Assembly (NCBI RefSeq): GCF_003352005.1
Contig: NZ_CP024848.1
Location: forward strand, 3,109,001-3,173,000
Direction: 5' to 3'
Source of the DNA: Oceanobacillus zhaokaii
Lineage (GTDB): Bacteria > Bacillota > Bacilli > Bacillales > Amphibacillaceae
DNA: 64,000 nucleotides
The notes under the pieces were generated by a model. It saw nothing but the letters and a program-made list of their open reading frames with translations, had not been told where the DNA came from and ran no database searches. The number at the start of each line of letters is the position of its first letter. Positions within the stretch are counted from its first letter, which is position 1. Of the stretch, positions 10,356-19,819 are shown in pieces. A program made the position numbers and the translations under genes.

Positions 10356-10425
10356 TTAATATGAATCCTATAAACCTATTCATATGGTGCTGGGGATTAT
10401 ATCCCCAGAGCCATACTTTTCTATA

Positions 10426-11760
10426 TCAGTTTACTTTTTCAGTTTGAAAAAACTGTGGAAGATGTTCTTTGTGTGCTTCCATCATTTCATTCACAATTTC
10501 TTTTGCAATTGTATCAGACGGTGTGAGTGGATTAATCGTTAAAGCAAGGACTGCCTTATTATAATCTCCCGTTACCGCAGCCTCTGCCGCAATCCGTTCA
10601 AATGATTTAATTTGTTGAACTAGCCCACGTGCTTCTACAGGGATATCTCCCATTGTTAGAGGAACTGGACCGTCCTTAGTAATAATACTACTTACTTCAA
10701 TAGCTGAATCTGCTGGAATGCTTGCGATTGCACCACGATTGATTGTGTTAACCGGCTGAATATCACGCTTATCTGTATAAATGGAAGTAATCAAACGAAC
10801 AGCTGCATCTGAATAATATGCTCCCCCGCGTTCTTCTAATTGTGGTGGTTTAATATTTAAACTTTCATCTTTATATAGTTCGAATAACTCTTCTTCCAGT
10901 TTTTGAACGACTTCCGCTCGAGTTCCTTCTTTCTCAGCGCTTTCTATTGCTTTATCCACCATCTCTTTTGATTTATAGTAATACATATGATATGGACAAG
11001 TTAGAGCATTTAATGATTGAATGAACTCAGGCTCCCAGCCCATACCATCAATATTTTTAACAAAGCTACTATTTTCTGGATCGGATAACTTCTCAATAAC
11101 TTCTGCTTTGACACTAACACCATCTAGATATACATCTAATCCATAGACCATATGATTTAACCCTGCAAAATCAATCCGTATACGTGAATGGTCAACATCT
11201 AGTAATTTAGCAATTCCCATCTCCATACCAATCGGAACATTACATAAACCGATAACCTTATCAATGTTAGAGTAACGAATGACAGCCTCTGTTACCATTC
11301 CAGCTGGATTTGTAAAGTTAATTAGCCATGCTTCAGGACAAAGCTCCTCCATGTCTTTACAAATATCTAAGATGATGGGAATAGTACGTAATCCTTTAAA
11401 CAACCCACCAGGTCCGTTTGTTTCCTGACCAAGAACACCATATTTAATTGGGATACGTTCATCTTTAGCACGGGCATTTAGACCACCGACACGGAATTGC
11501 GTCGTGACAAAGTCTGCATCTGTTAATGCAGCTTTGCGATCTAGCGTTAAATGAACATCAATTGGCAGACCAGCATTTTCAATCATTCTTTTGGCAAGAT
11601 TCCCTACAATTTCAAGCTTGTCTTTCCCCTTTTCGATATCGACTAACCATAATTCTGTTAATGGAAATTCATCATACCGTTTGATAAAACCTTCTATTAA
11701 TTCTGGGGTATAACTTGACCCCCCACCAATTGTAGCTACTTTCAACTTATGATTTGACAT
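10426..11760 (-). CDS. licH: 6-phospho-beta-glucosidase, glycoside hydrolase family 4 (LicH/CelF)
   Basis: NAD+- and Mn2+-dependent GH4 enzyme of 444 residues. The N-terminal Rossmann motif is [16 protein letters not shown]; the metal-binding Cys is in GLCNVPIG and His in [18 protein letters not shown] is also typical of the LicH/CelF branch. It opens 6-phospho-beta-glucosides through a redox-elimination mechanism. AAGGGG lies before the ATG. It is the second gene of the operon, 26 bases behind licA. Confidence 0.93.
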   Translation of the reverse strand: MSNHKLKVATIGGGSSYTPELIEGFIKRYDEFPLTELWLVDIEKGKDKLEIVGNLAKRMIENAGLPIDVHLTLDRKAALTDADFVTTQFRVGGLNARAKDERIPIKYGVLGQETNGPGGLFKGLRTIPIILDICKDMEELCPEAWLINFTNPAGMVTEAVIRYSNIDKVIGLCNVPIGMEMGIAKLLDVDHSRIRIDFAGLNHMVYGLDVYLDGVSVKAEVIEKLSDPENSSFVKNIDGMGWEPEFIQSLNALTCPYHMYYYKSKEMVDKAIESAEKEGTRAEVVQKLEEELFELYKDESLNIKPPQLEERGGAYYSDAAVRLITSIYTDKRDIQPVNTINRGAIASIPADSAIEVSSIITKDGPVPLTMGDIPVEARGLVQQIKSFERIAAEAAVTGDYNKAVLALTINPLTPSDTIAKEIVNEMMEAHKEHLPQFFQTEKVN

Positions 11761-11786
11761 AATAATCCCCTTTCCAATTAATAAAT

Positions 11787-12086
11787 TTATTTTTTATGAA
11801 GCTCGATTATTTCTTCAGCTAAATCGATTACTGTCATCGCATTCATTAGATGGTCTTGTGCGTGAATGAGTAATAAACGAATTTCTATTTCTTCCCCACG
11901 AGCTTCCCCTTGGATAAGATCTGTTTGATATCGGTGTGCTTTGCTCATTTCTTCATTCGCTTCTTGGAGTTTTTGTTCAGATAAGTCAAATTCATCGACT
12001 TTAGCGTGTTGAATCGCCTCCATTGCTAGTGCTCTAGCATTTCCGCCATATAAAATAATTTGAAAGCTAATTTCCTCTATGCCCAT
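11787..12086 (-). CDS. licA: PTS lactose/cellobiose-type EIIA
   Basis: Cytosolic helical phosphocarrier of 99 residues. The motif HAQDH at 75-79, with the phospho-accepting histidine, and the GGNARALAMEA helix identify the lactose/cellobiose IIA family. The ATG at 12086 has GGAGGG 5 bases upstream. It is the first gene of the lic operon and lies downstream of a promoter with an embedded cre box. Confidence 0.93.
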   Translation of the reverse strand: MGIEEISFQIILYGGNARALAMEAIQHAKVDEFDLSEQKLQEANEEMSKAHRYQTDLIQGEARGEEIEIRLLLIHAQDHLMNAMTVIDLAEEIIELHKK

Positions 12087-12110
12087 CAAAACCCTCCTTA
12101 AGTTGACATA

Positions 12111-12130
12111 ACTAAGGCTGCCACCGAAAG
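12111..12130 (-). repeat. dispersed short repeat CTTTCGGTGGCAGCCTTAGT
   Basis: On the minus strand this reads CTTTCGGTGGCAGCCTTAGT and differs by one base from 30048-30067; a more diverged relative is at 16677-16698. Role unknown. Confidence 0.5.
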
Positions 12131-12199
12131 ACTTGGTTAGTCCCTAGTTCTAAAACATTGCTAATCGTTTCATTCTTTTTACCACTTGCTCACATATAT

Positions 12200-12228
12200 A
12201 TAGTACGATGTAATCGTTTTCATTTGAA
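12200..12228 (-). promoter_or_regulatory. lic operon promoter candidate with cre box
   Basis: ATGAAAACGATTACA (minus strand, 12223-12209) is a full match to the cre consensus. It fills the spacer between a possible -35 (TTCAAA, 12228-12223) and -10 (TACTAT, 12205-12200), spacing 17. CcpA bound here would block the polymerase. The promoter hexamers are only four-of-six matches, so LicR activation is probably needed. Confidence 0.7.
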
Positions 12229-12303
12229 CCCATACTTTTTCCATAACCTTACGGAAAACATTGTATCTAAATAATGGAAATTCCCTGTTCACTCTGTAAA
12301 AAT

Positions 12304-12344
12304 CAAAAAGGAGTCATAAGTAAGGGTAATTACTTATAACTCCT
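12304..12344 (-). terminator. terminator after licR
   Basis: Hairpin with arms GGAGT-ATAAGTAA and TTACTTAT-ACTCC and one unpaired base on each side, followed by TTTTTGATTTTT on the minus strand, about 65 bases behind the licR stop. Confidence 0.8.
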
Positions 12345-12409
12345 CCATTATATCTTCGGGTATTGAATTAGTAGCAATTTATTTATTTTTAGTAATCTAC
12401 CATCTTCGT

Positions 12410-14341
12410 CTATTTGTTTATTAACTCAATAAATTCCTCTTTTACTTCACAACATGTTAGCTGTTTTACCCTTTGTTCATTTTCAATAATTTCAATTAAA
12501 TATTCATACATCCCTTGCAAATTAGGTGTTTTGTTTTTCCCTAGACTTAATAAACAAACGAATTGAACACGGTTACCCTCCCAATCAATAGGTCTTTTCA
12601 ACGTACAAATTGCCCAGAAGGTTTCACTTGTAAACGGCGTCATCGGATGGGGAATTGCGACCAAATTTCCAAAGCTAGTAGGCGATAAACGTTCTCTTTC
12701 TAAAACAGAATCACCGAACGATCCATCTACATAACCCTTCAACTCAAGTTTATTTACTAAATACTTGATAACCTCTTCTTTTGTTTGTAAGTCTTTTTGA
12801 AGAAAAATAAGCTCCTCTTTCAAAAAGGCAATTTTATTTTTATTTCGTTCTTGTAAATAATCTTCTATTCTACTAATGTCTTCTGTCCCTAATATTGTAT
12901 TGACATGTATAATTGGAACCGAAAATTCCCCCTCAATTGGAATAGTTGTAATAATAAAATCTATATGTTTTAAGGAAGTTTCATCTAACCGATAATAATC
13001 GATTGTATCTACAACTACTAATTGGTTAAAATACATTGATTGCAGTTTATACTTTAATAACATCGCACTACCTACTCCAGATGCACAAACGATGATGCAG
13101 CGCTTAACGTCTTGATTCATCTTCTGCCTATACATGGCTACACTTATATGCAACGCAATATATCCAATTTCATCTTCTTCAATGTCAATCGCTAATTTCT
13201 CTTTTAATACTTCGCTTGCTAAAATTGCGGCATCAAATGCAAGAGGATATTTCGCTTTAATCTCTTCAAGCATTGGATTTCGCACATTCATTCCATATCG
13301 AAGGCGGTTTATCGCAGGCTTTAAATGTAATCCTAAAGCGATAAACAGCTCCTTATCATCTTGCAGGCGCAATTTCAATCGATTATCAATCTTCATGATA
13401 ATTTCATTTGTTATTTCTCCTAGAAAACTTCCAACAAGTGCTTCTAATTCTTGTCTATCTAAATTTGTGTTTGCTATTTTATTTGTACCTAACAAATGAA
13501 TGGCAATATATGCTATTTCTACTTCAGGAAAAGAAACATTCAAAGCGAATTCAATTTTTGTTACTATTTGTTTAGCCACTTTGTATTCTTTTTGATTGCA
13601 TATCCCTTCAAAATCTTCAGGTGCTAGTAATATATAATTTCTATCTCTAATCCGCTTACAAGCAATAGCGAAATGAATACACAAATTATTTAGCGCAATA
13701 TCGGAAATATCAATTTCATTCGTTTTAACTTCTTCTAAAATAATCCTGTGAATAGTATTGAATTCTTCGTTTGAAAATATGGAATCGATCTGGTTTTGCA
13801 TACTGAAAATAATTTCTTTTCTATTAAATAAATATTCCGACAAACAAAACCGCAAGTTCATTTCATTACCTTTTACTTTAACTCCATAATATGGTTTACT
13901 TTCTATTTCAATCTTAAAACTTTTTAATTTTTTCCTTACTTCGATTAAATCATTCTGCAATGTAGATTTGCTAATATATAATTCATCCGCAATCTGATCT
14001 AATTTAATATAGTTATTCGCTAGAAGAAGTTTCCTAACAATATAAATGGCACGCGCTTCAGGGGAATTCGGTGTTTTACTTGCTAGAAATGTAGCGTTTT
14101 CAGATATTTCTTGTAAAAACAACTTGAATATTTTACTATTTTTTATTTCTAACTCATATCCAATTCCTCTGGTTGACTTAATGAATCCTCCATTTTGTAA
14201 TAAGATTTCATTAAGTTCTTTTATATCATTTCGAATCGTTCTTGATGTAACTTGTATAATATTTGCTAAATCATTACCCGTTATTGGAGATTTAGTAGAC
14301 AATAGGTCTTTTAAAATCAGCCTCATTCGACTGGACAGCAT
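12410..14341 (-). CDS. licR: LicR-type PTS-regulated transcriptional activator
   Basis: Multidomain regulator of 643 residues: N-terminal helix-turn-helix domains (about 1-160), two PRD domains (about 170-400) with histidines for PTS phosphorylation, an EIIB-like domain with Cys in IIVCASGVGSAM, and a C-terminal EIIA-2 domain with His in VAIPHPMTP. Such proteins activate the neighbouring PTS operon when the sugar is present and are inhibited by the idle PTS. GGGAG lies 8 bases before the ATG at 14341; the GTG three codons earlier abuts it. It is transcribed toward the lic operon but has its own terminator. Confidence 0.92.
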   Translation of the reverse strand: MLSSRMRLILKDLLSTKSPITGNDLANIIQVTSRTIRNDIKELNEILLQNGGFIKSTRGIGYELEIKNSKIFKLFLQEISENATFLASKTPNSPEARAIYIVRKLLLANNYIKLDQIADELYISKSTLQNDLIEVRKKLKSFKIEIESKPYYGVKVKGNEMNLRFCLSEYLFNRKEIIFSMQNQIDSIFSNEEFNTIHRIILEEVKTNEIDISDIALNNLCIHFAIACKRIRDRNYILLAPEDFEGICNQKEYKVAKQIVTKIEFALNVSFPEVEIAYIAIHLLGTNKIANTNLDRQELEALVGSFLGEITNEIIMKIDNRLKLRLQDDKELFIALGLHLKPAINRLRYGMNVRNPMLEEIKAKYPLAFDAAILASEVLKEKLAIDIEEDEIGYIALHISVAMYRQKMNQDVKRCIIVCASGVGSAMLLKYKLQSMYFNQLVVVDTIDYYRLDETSLKHIDFIITTIPIEGEFSVPIIHVNTILGTEDISRIEDYLQERNKNKIAFLKEELIFLQKDLQTKEEVIKYLVNKLELKGYVDGSFGDSVLERERLSPTSFGNLVAIPHPMTPFTSETFWAICTLKRPIDWEGNRVQFVCLLSLGKNKTPNLQGMYEYLIEIIENEQRVKQLTCCEVKEEFIELINK

Positions 14342-14517
14342 CTGAATCACTCCCTGCCTACTGTGATGTAGCTATGTTACTCACAGCTTATTTATCCCTA
14401 ATATGGAAATAGATAATTTGACCTAATTCATATATCTATTTTATATCAATTGATTACTAATCTACAAGTATTAGACAAGGTTCGGCACAATTAACCATAA
14501 AATATGGAGTGTTGCCC

Positions 14518-14549
14518 AAAAAAAGGAAAGAGCACTAACGCTCTTCCCT
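14518..14549 (-). terminator. terminator after the TPR/InlB-repeat gene
   Basis: Stem GGAAGAGC / GCTCTTTCC with a 6-base loop, followed by seven Ts on the minus strand, right behind the stop at 14558. Confidence 0.88.
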
Positions 14550-14557
14550 TCACTTCA

Positions 14558-16549
14558 TTATTCATCTGGAATTTTTACAAATACTGCTGTTACATGCATG
14601 TCTCGATTCATCGTTAAATTTTCTATTACATAAGATCCTCTAAGATCTCCTGTCCAGTGGGAAAATTCCCAGCCAGTTGCAGGTTTAGCTTCTATTGTAA
14701 CGTTTGCCCCTTCTGCATAGGTGCCATTAGCAGGCAAAATCGTTCCTTCACCACTAACTGATGACGAAAGGGTATATTTTGTTTCAGGGATTTGCTCAAA
14801 TACTGCTCGTACATTTTTATTGCTGTTCATCGTTACTGAAATCGTCGATGATGCTCCTGAAGCGTCACCTTCCCAGCCTACAAATTGCCAGCCATTACTT
14901 GGTGTAGCAGTTAGTTGGACAATTGTTCCTTTTGCGAAAGAATTCCCTTGTTGGCTTTTAGTGATTGTTCCGCTTCCAGACATATCAACACCTAAGCTAT
15001 AGTAAATTGTATCTGGTTCAGGTGTTGGCTCTGGATTTGGTTCCTCTGGATCTGGATTTGGATTTGGATTAGTGTCCGGTTTCTCAGGTGTTGTTGGATT
15101 GTTATCTTCTGGTGCATCATTCGTTGGCTCTTCAGACTCATTCGATTCGGGATTCTTTGTGAAAACTGCGGTAATGTCTTTATCTTCATCCATTTGCACC
15201 GTTATTTGTTCACTCGTTCCACTTACAGATCCTTCCCAATGGTCAAATGACCAGCCGGTAATAGGCGCTGCTGTTAAGGTTACCGAATCCATATGATTAT
15301 ATGTTGAGTCTAATGATTCACGGTAAATATTCCCTTCTCCTTCGATTCCTAGCGTTAATTCATGGGTATCACGCTGTTCAAATACAGCCTGAATTGTCAT
15401 ATCGCCCTCGACAACAACAGTTGCCGGATTTGTTTCTCCAGTGAGGTCTCCACTCCATCCTACAAATTCCCAGCCATCAACAGGATGTGCTTCAACCTGA
15501 ATTTCACTTCCTACTGGATAACTAGCTTGCTCAGGAGATATAGAGACAGTTCCATTCCCTTGCACTCCTGTTTCGATTATTTTATCTTCATCAGAAACTG
15601 CAATTCGAAGCTCTGCATCTAACTCTTGGTAACTAACATTCACCATTGTTATTCCCTCTTCAACGGCCACGATGGAATTGTTCTGTCCTTCTGTTTGACC
15701 AAACTCAATAATATCCTTACTTGCAGTCCACTCTGGATTGAATTCCATTTCCTCACCTGCAGCATCAACACCAGATACCGACAATGCAAGCTCCTGTCCA
15801 ATCGCTAAAGGTTCTACATCAGATGGATTAAATGTGATTTCCTCAATTACTTGCTCTTCTACAAAAATTTCAGTTTCCTTTGTAATAGACCCAACTGTCG
15901 TTGAGATCTTCACACTGCCGACGTCAGTACCTGTAAACGTGACAGATGTGTCTGTTTCCTCGGTAAGAGTACCAGAATCTTCATTTTCAAGCTCCCACTT
16001 AGCCTCAACGGGAAGTTTTACACCATTATTTTTCTTCCAAATTAATGACAAATCTTTACTAAAATCCTGTTGAACATAGTTGCGGTCAACTTCAATTTGG
16101 ACATTGGAATCAAGTTGCTCCCCTAATTCCTTTAATGCTTGATTATTAGTAGCCTCAATACCCGCTTGAATCGTGCTCGCTACACTTTCTAAATCATTTG
16201 TTCCTTCATATGCAATCGATAAAAAATAATAAAATTGTGTTTCTTTCGGTTTAAGACTAATTCCTTCATCTAAAAGGTCGATAGCGACATCATATTTTGA
16301 TAACGCCATATTGGCATTTGCCAAGCCAATGCGTGCTTCCGTATTGGAAGGATCCTTCTCGAGTACTTTTTCAAATAAGTTAATGCTCTCCTTAATTTGA
16401 TCCTGATCAAGCAATACTTTTGCTTGATCCAGCTGATCATCAAGTGTCATTGTGATGTCGTTTGATTGTATAACTTGAAATGTAAAGAAAGCAGCAACAG
16501 CAACAGTTATAACGCCTGCCAGGATTAGAATTAATCGCTTTTTGTTCAT
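14558..16549 (-). CDS. membrane-anchored TPR protein with InlB-type B repeats
   Basis: Protein of 663 residues, probably held in the membrane by one N-terminal helix (about 5-27) with the rest outside. After the helix come TPR-like units (about 35-150, e.g. DPSNTEARIGLANANMA), a beta-rich Ig/Big-like region (about 155-325), two divergent InlB B repeats (WEFVGWSGDLTG, WSFDHWEGSVSG), a Pro/Asn/Glu-rich linker (about 470-515), and two more repeats (WQFVGWEGDASG, WEFSHWTGDLRG). The four repeats each end in an AVF strand. No sortase motif is seen. Function unknown; surface or wall interactions are likely from the repeat type. GAGG lies before the ATG; it is monocistronic with its own terminator. 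Confidence 0.85.
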   Translation of the reverse strand: MNKKRLILILAGVITVAVAAFFTFQVIQSNDITMTLDDQLDQAKVLLDQDQIKESINLFEKVLEKDPSNTEARIGLANANMALSKYDVAIDLLDEGISLKPKETQFYYFLSIAYEGTNDLESVASTIQAGIEATNNQALKELGEQLDSNVQIEVDRNYVQQDFSKDLSLIWKKNNGVKLPVEAKWELENEDSGTLTEETDTSVTFTGTDVGSVKISTTVGSITKETEIFVEEQVIEEITFNPSDVEPLAIGQELALSVSGVDAAGEEMEFNPEWTASKDIIEFGQTEGQNNSIVAVEEGITMVNVSYQELDAELRIAVSDEDKIIETGVQGNGTVSISPEQASYPVGSEIQVEAHPVDGWEFVGWSGDLTGETNPATVVVEGDMTIQAVFEQRDTHELTLGIEGEGNIYRESLDSTYNHMDSVTLTAAPITGWSFDHWEGSVSGTSEQITVQMDEDKDITAVFTKNPESNESEEPTNDAPEDNNPTTPEKPDTNPNPNPDPEEPNPEPTPEPDTIYYSLGVDMSGSGTITKSQQGNSFAKGTIVQLTATPSNGWQFVGWEGDASGASSTISVTMNSNKNVRAVFEQIPETKYTLSSSVSGEGTILPANGTYAEGANVTIEAKPATGWEFSHWTGDLRGSYVIENLTMNRDMHVTAVFVKIPDE

Positions 16550-16787
16550 ATATCGCTAACCTCTCAATTCTATTGTAGTGGTAATATTAGTCAGATTTTC
16601 TATTATTATTATACATGATTTTGTCATATAGTGGCGATAGAATAGTAGATTATTAGAAGACAATAATTTAGCCAAGCCTTTTGGTGACAGCCTTAACTGC
16701 AATTATGTAGTTAGAAAGTCTTTATACTTCCTAACTACATGAGAAAAAGGCAACATCCACACCATAGAAATAAAAATTGATAGAACT
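16550..16787. other. intergenic region with a long inverted repeat
   Basis: No gene is seen. ATGTAGTTAG (16705-16714) pairs with CTAACTACAT (16732-16741), with an inner AAGT/ACTT pair. It lies beside the repeat at 16677-16698. No T run follows directly, so it is not a clear terminator. Confidence 0.45.
16677..16698 (+). repeat. dispersed short repeat, CTTTCGGTGACAGCC type
   Basis: Reads CCTTTTGGTGACAGCCTTAACT; close to the copies at 12111-12130 and 30048-30067. It lies in a gene-free stretch. Confidence 0.4.
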
Positions 16788-16815
16788 AAAAAAATCCTCA
16801 CCATAGGCAAGGATT
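16788..16815 (-). terminator. terminator after the SAM-hydrolase-family gene
   Basis: Minus strand: AATCCTTGCC, loop TAT, GGTGAGGATT (with G-T pairs), then seven Ts. Confidence 0.85.
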
Positions 16816-16899
16816 AATTAAAGTTGAAGCTATTTATTTTATTTGTGGATTATCATCCTTATACAGATTTGCACCTCAGACCGGCAAATCCAGCCAAAT

Positions 16900-17757
16900 T
16901 TAACAGTAAATAAGATTGGTTGCCTTACGAATACTAATTTTCCAATTTGCACCTGTTTCGATATGATATGCTTTTGCGAAGGAACCTTGATTGATTGCAA
17001 CGCCAAGTTTGTCTAATGAGTTAACAAATAATAGAGGTTCTCCTAGGCGACTATCTGCGAAAGAACGCCCAAATTTCATGATATTTTTATAGATATGGCG
17101 ACGATTATTTTCGATTGTGACTTCTAATGAATCACCGTATTCAATGCCACTTTCGATGAATAATTCTCGGTCGATATTGGTCCATAAATTACCAAAGCGC
17201 ACATCAAGAATATCAATGTTGCCGATTAATGTACCGTCATTAATACTCGCTTCTCTCTTTTCTAATTGAATAATTTGTTCAATATCATGCAACGGTCCAA
17301 CTTCCTCAAAGTTTATCACGCCAGATGCAAGTCTTGCCCCTGTATAAGCATAGACATCACGTCCATGGAAAGTATACGACTCTCCAGAATTTGGCAAACG
17401 ATTGATTCGTTCATCAATAATTCGCGCTTCAGTAATACCTATATGCTGTTTTATATGTGTTAAAGTCCCATTATCCGGTGTGATAAGGTAATGATTGTCA
17501 GCTGTTTTTGCAACGATACTTAATCGCTCTGTCCCCACACCAGGATCAACAACAGAAACAAAAACACTATCCTCTGGCCAGTAGGGAATCGTTTGATAAA
17601 GGCGATAAGATGCCTCCCATATATTATATTGTGGGATATCATGGGTTAAATCAAAAACACGAATTGTCGGGTCAACCGAAAGTGCAACGCCATACATCGC
17701 ACTGACTGCTCCATCACTTAAACCAAAATCTGTTTGCAACACTAAATGTTTGCTCAT
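16900..17757 (-). CDS. SAM hydroxide adenosyltransferase (DUF62) family protein
   Basis: Protein of 285 residues in the family that includes SAM hydrolases and fluorinase/chlorinase. Conserved blocks are LQTDFGLSDGAVSAMYG, VSVVDPGVGTERLS, TPDNGTLT and FHGRDVYAYTGARLASG, including the Asp, Arg and His used for water activation in SAM hydroxide adenosyltransferases. The expected reaction is SAM to adenosine plus methionine; halogenation is unlikely but not excluded by eye. The ATG at 17757 has GGAGGG 7 bases upstream. Directly upstream is a T-box leader whose specifier looks like ATG (Met), which would tie expression to methionyl-tRNA charging. Confidence 0.88.
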   Translation of the reverse strand: MSKHLVLQTDFGLSDGAVSAMYGVALSVDPTIRVFDLTHDIPQYNIWEASYRLYQTIPYWPEDSVFVSVVDPGVGTERLSIVAKTADNHYLITPDNGTLTHIKQHIGITEARIIDERINRLPNSGESYTFHGRDVYAYTGARLASGVINFEEVGPLHDIEQIIQLEKREASINDGTLIGNIDILDVRFGNLWTNIDRELFIESGIEYGDSLEVTIENNRRHIYKNIMKFGRSFADSRLGEPLLFVNSLDKLGVAINQGSFAKAYHIETGANWKISIRKATNLIYC

Positions 17758-17785
17758 CCTATAACCCTCCAATTATTTTTTCCAT

Positions 17786-18080
17786 TAAAAAACCACGCCA
17801 TTACCGAAAAAACGATAAGGACGTGGTTAATATACGTGGTACCACCTTACTTTACTGCATGCTCACACATACAGCCTCATCAAGTACTCAAGACATAAGT
17901 TCTTTTCTATACTTGTGGTATGGATAACGAGTACCAACTCTCGTCGTTGCCTACTAATATCTCAGATACGTTCAGCACGAAACTCCGAGGCCATTGTTCA
18001 GATTTTTATTTTTGCTTCGTCTCAGCTACTGAAGCTCTCTTTGAAAAATAAACGAATCCTACTTTTCCTCATCAACGTCT
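17786..18080 (-). promoter_or_regulatory. T-box riboswitch leader, probable Met specifier
   Basis: On the minus strand the leader contains the T-box AAGGTGGTACCACG (17848-17835), which can form the antiterminator, followed by a terminator hairpin with arms AACCACG and CGTGGTT and a T run ending at 17787. Stem I begins near 18079 (GACGTTG, pairing with CAACG) and has the AGTA bulge, GAGAGC and the GAACAATGGCCTCGGAG segment. The codon ATG at 17994-17992 is followed by the usual purine and CCTCGGAG block, so methionine is the best specifier; AAT one base earlier is the alternative. Confidence 0.88.
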
Positions 18081-18111
18081 TTTAAAATGTTATGACTATT
18101 TAACTAATAAT

Positions 18112-18140
18112 AGTATAGTGCAAAGATTTTTGAAATGCAA
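18112..18140 (-). promoter_or_regulatory. sigma-A promoter for the T-box leader
   Basis: TTGCAT (18140-18135) and TATACT (18117-18112) with exactly 17 bases between them, about 30 bases before stem I of the T-box. Confidence 0.75.
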
Positions 18141-18286
18141 GCTTTGTGGTTCCTGTCACTTCCCGGTTTTTGTCGAAAAAAGCGATTGAAATTAAAATTA
18201 GAGACACTGAGATGAAAAATTTATGTTTAAGAATTAAGCAATTGGGCAATAAAGATAATATAACAACAAGAGGAGTGAGAAATGAC

Positions 18287-18538
18287 ATGGGATTTTTATG
18301 GAGTTTAATTATTGGTGGTATACTAGGTTGGATAGCTAGCCTAATCGTAGGAAAAGATGTACCAGGTGGAATTATAGGTAATATTATTGCGGGGTTTATC
18401 GGTGCATGGATCGGTTCGGCATTACTCGGAAGCTGGGGACCTGAAATTGGGGATTTCTATATTATCCCGGCATTAATTGGAGCTATCGTTCTTATTTTCA
18501 TTGTTAGCCTAATTATGAGAGCAATGCGAAAAAACTAA
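18287..18538 (+). CDS. GlsB/YeaQ/YmgE family stress-response membrane protein
   Basis: Small membrane protein of 83 residues with three hydrophobic segments. The glycine-rich pattern LIIGGILGWIASLIVG, then GGIIGNIIAGFIGAWIG, is typical of the transglycosylase-associated/GlsB family, found in general stress responses. The ATG at 18287 is in frame behind AGGAG, with an 11-base spacing; the overlapping ATG at 18282 is out of frame. It stands alone and is followed by a good terminator. Confidence 0.88.
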   Translation: MGFLWSLIIGGILGWIASLIVGKDVPGGIIGNIIAGFIGAWIGSALLGSWGPEIGDFYIIPALIGAIVLIFIVSLIMRAMRKN

Positions 18539-18578
18539 CTTGAAAAGATAGACAGAGATTCTTTTTTTAAGATTTATT

Positions 18579-18616
18579 AAGAGCCATTTCAATTTTATTG
18601 AAATGGCTCTTTGTTT
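18579..18616 (+). terminator. terminator after the GlsB-like gene
   Basis: Stem AAGAGCCATTTCAAT / ATTGAAATGGCTCTT, short loop, then TTTG. It is symmetric enough to act on both strands. Confidence 0.82.
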
Positions 18617-18796
18617 GGAATAACTTCATTAATCGTTCTTCATTCGACAAATCTCACCTAACAGAGCCTTTTCCACCTCACCAAACTCAATGGGTTGGAG
18701 AAACCTTTCCCTATCCTGATCGCTAGCCTCAATCATATAATTCTTTGCGTTATTATTAAATTGTATTTAATATTCCCCAGGAAATATTTAGCGAAT

Positions 18797-19579
18797 TTAA
18801 GCAATAATTGTCATCCATGCTCTATTCTTTCTCCAGGAAACCTCCAATGGAATATCAAAGAAATGCGATAGGCTTTCACTTGTTAATACGTCCTTGGTTT
18901 TTCCTTGATTAAATACAGTTCCATGGCGAAGCAATAATGTATGATTAAAAATAGGCAGAATTTCCTCAATATGATGTGTAACAAAAATAATCGTAGGAGC
19001 ATCTTCTTGAGCTGCTAATTGTTGGATTGCAGCTAATAATCCTTCTCGAGAAATAAAGTCCAATCCATTTGTCGGCTCATCTAAAATGAGCAAATCTGGC
19101 GAAGCCATTAATCCTCTAGCAATTAGTATCTTCTGCTTTTCTCCCTGTGAGCATGTTTGATACTTGCGATTAGCTAAATGACTGCATCCGAGCTGCTCCA
19201 TCAATTCCCTTGCCCGTTGGTAGTCGTCCGCTGCAGGTTGTTCATACAAGCCAATCGACGCATATTTACCACTAACAACAACATTCTCTCCATATTCCAT
19301 TCCGTTAATTTTCTCCTGTAATGAGGAACTCACCCAGCCAATTGACTTTCGCAGCTCACGGATATCCGTTTTCCCAAAATGCTGATCCAAAACACTTACT
19401 TTTCCTGATGTGGGCCAAATATAGCCATTAATTATATTCAGCAGCGTTGTTTTCCCTGAGCCATTAAGTCCTAGTACCGCCCAGTGCTCTCGACGATTAA
19501 CCTGCCAATTTATTTCGGAAAGAATCACATTTCCATCTCTTCGCCAATCCACATTTTGTATATCAATTACTTTATTCAA
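18797..19579 (-). CDS. ABC transporter ATP-binding protein (YlmA-like)
   Basis: Cytosolic ABC ATPase of about 260 residues with Walker A LNGSGKTTLL, signature CSQGEKQK, Walker B LLILDEPTNGLD and the H-loop FVTHHIEEI. The sequence WQVNRREHWAVLGLNGSGK is typical of YlmA-type ATPases, whose transport partner is unknown. No permease gene is adjacent. A GAGGTG box lies 6 bases before a TTG at 19579, which I take as the start; a GTG at 19588 falls inside that box. The signature cysteine-serine (CSQGE instead of LSGGQ) is a common variant in this subgroup. Confidence 0.85.
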   Translation of the reverse strand: MNKVIDIQNVDWRRDGNVILSEINWQVNRREHWAVLGLNGSGKTTLLNIINGYIWPTSGKVSVLDQHFGKTDIRELRKSIGWVSSSLQEKINGMEYGENVVVSGKYASIGLYEQPAADDYQRARELMEQLGCSHLANRKYQTCSQGEKQKILIARGLMASPDLLILDEPTNGLDFISREGLLAAIQQLAAQEDAPTIIFVTHHIEEILPIFNHTLLLRHGTVFNQGKTKDVLTSESLSHFFDIPLEVSWRKNRAWMTIIA

Positions 19580-19769
19580 TCTATTCACCTCTTAATATGT
19601 ATCTATTAATCTAATTAATCTTACTATTTAATCTATTTTAGCAGGTTTATGTGAAATTTAGAAATGATGAGCCTTAGCTGGGGTGATACTATCTCTTCAT
19701 AAGTGGTTAGATATAGGGGGAGTAAGTAATCCTCATCACACGATTCTTAAGGATGGAACGATGAAATTT

Positions 19770-19799
19770 AAAAGAGACTTGATTGATTAAGTCTCTTTT
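19770..19799 (-). terminator. terminator after the prolyl 4-hydroxylase gene
   Basis: Perfect 11-base stem AAAAGAGACTT / AAGTCTCTTTT with an 8-base loop, just behind the stop at 19820. The T/A ends let it work on either strand. Confidence 0.78.
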
Positions 19800-19819
19800 C
19801 CTAATACTTTCATTCTTGA

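Noticed and set aside
12156-12172. Second cre-like sequence upstream of licA (GCTAATCGTTTCATT)
   Set aside because: It lacks one base of the cre core on both strands; only the box at 12209-12223 fits.
17985-17998. AAC or AAT (Asn) as the T-box specifier
   Set aside because: GAAC is part of the usual conserved stretch and the distance to the CCTCGGAG block fits ATG better; not fully excluded.
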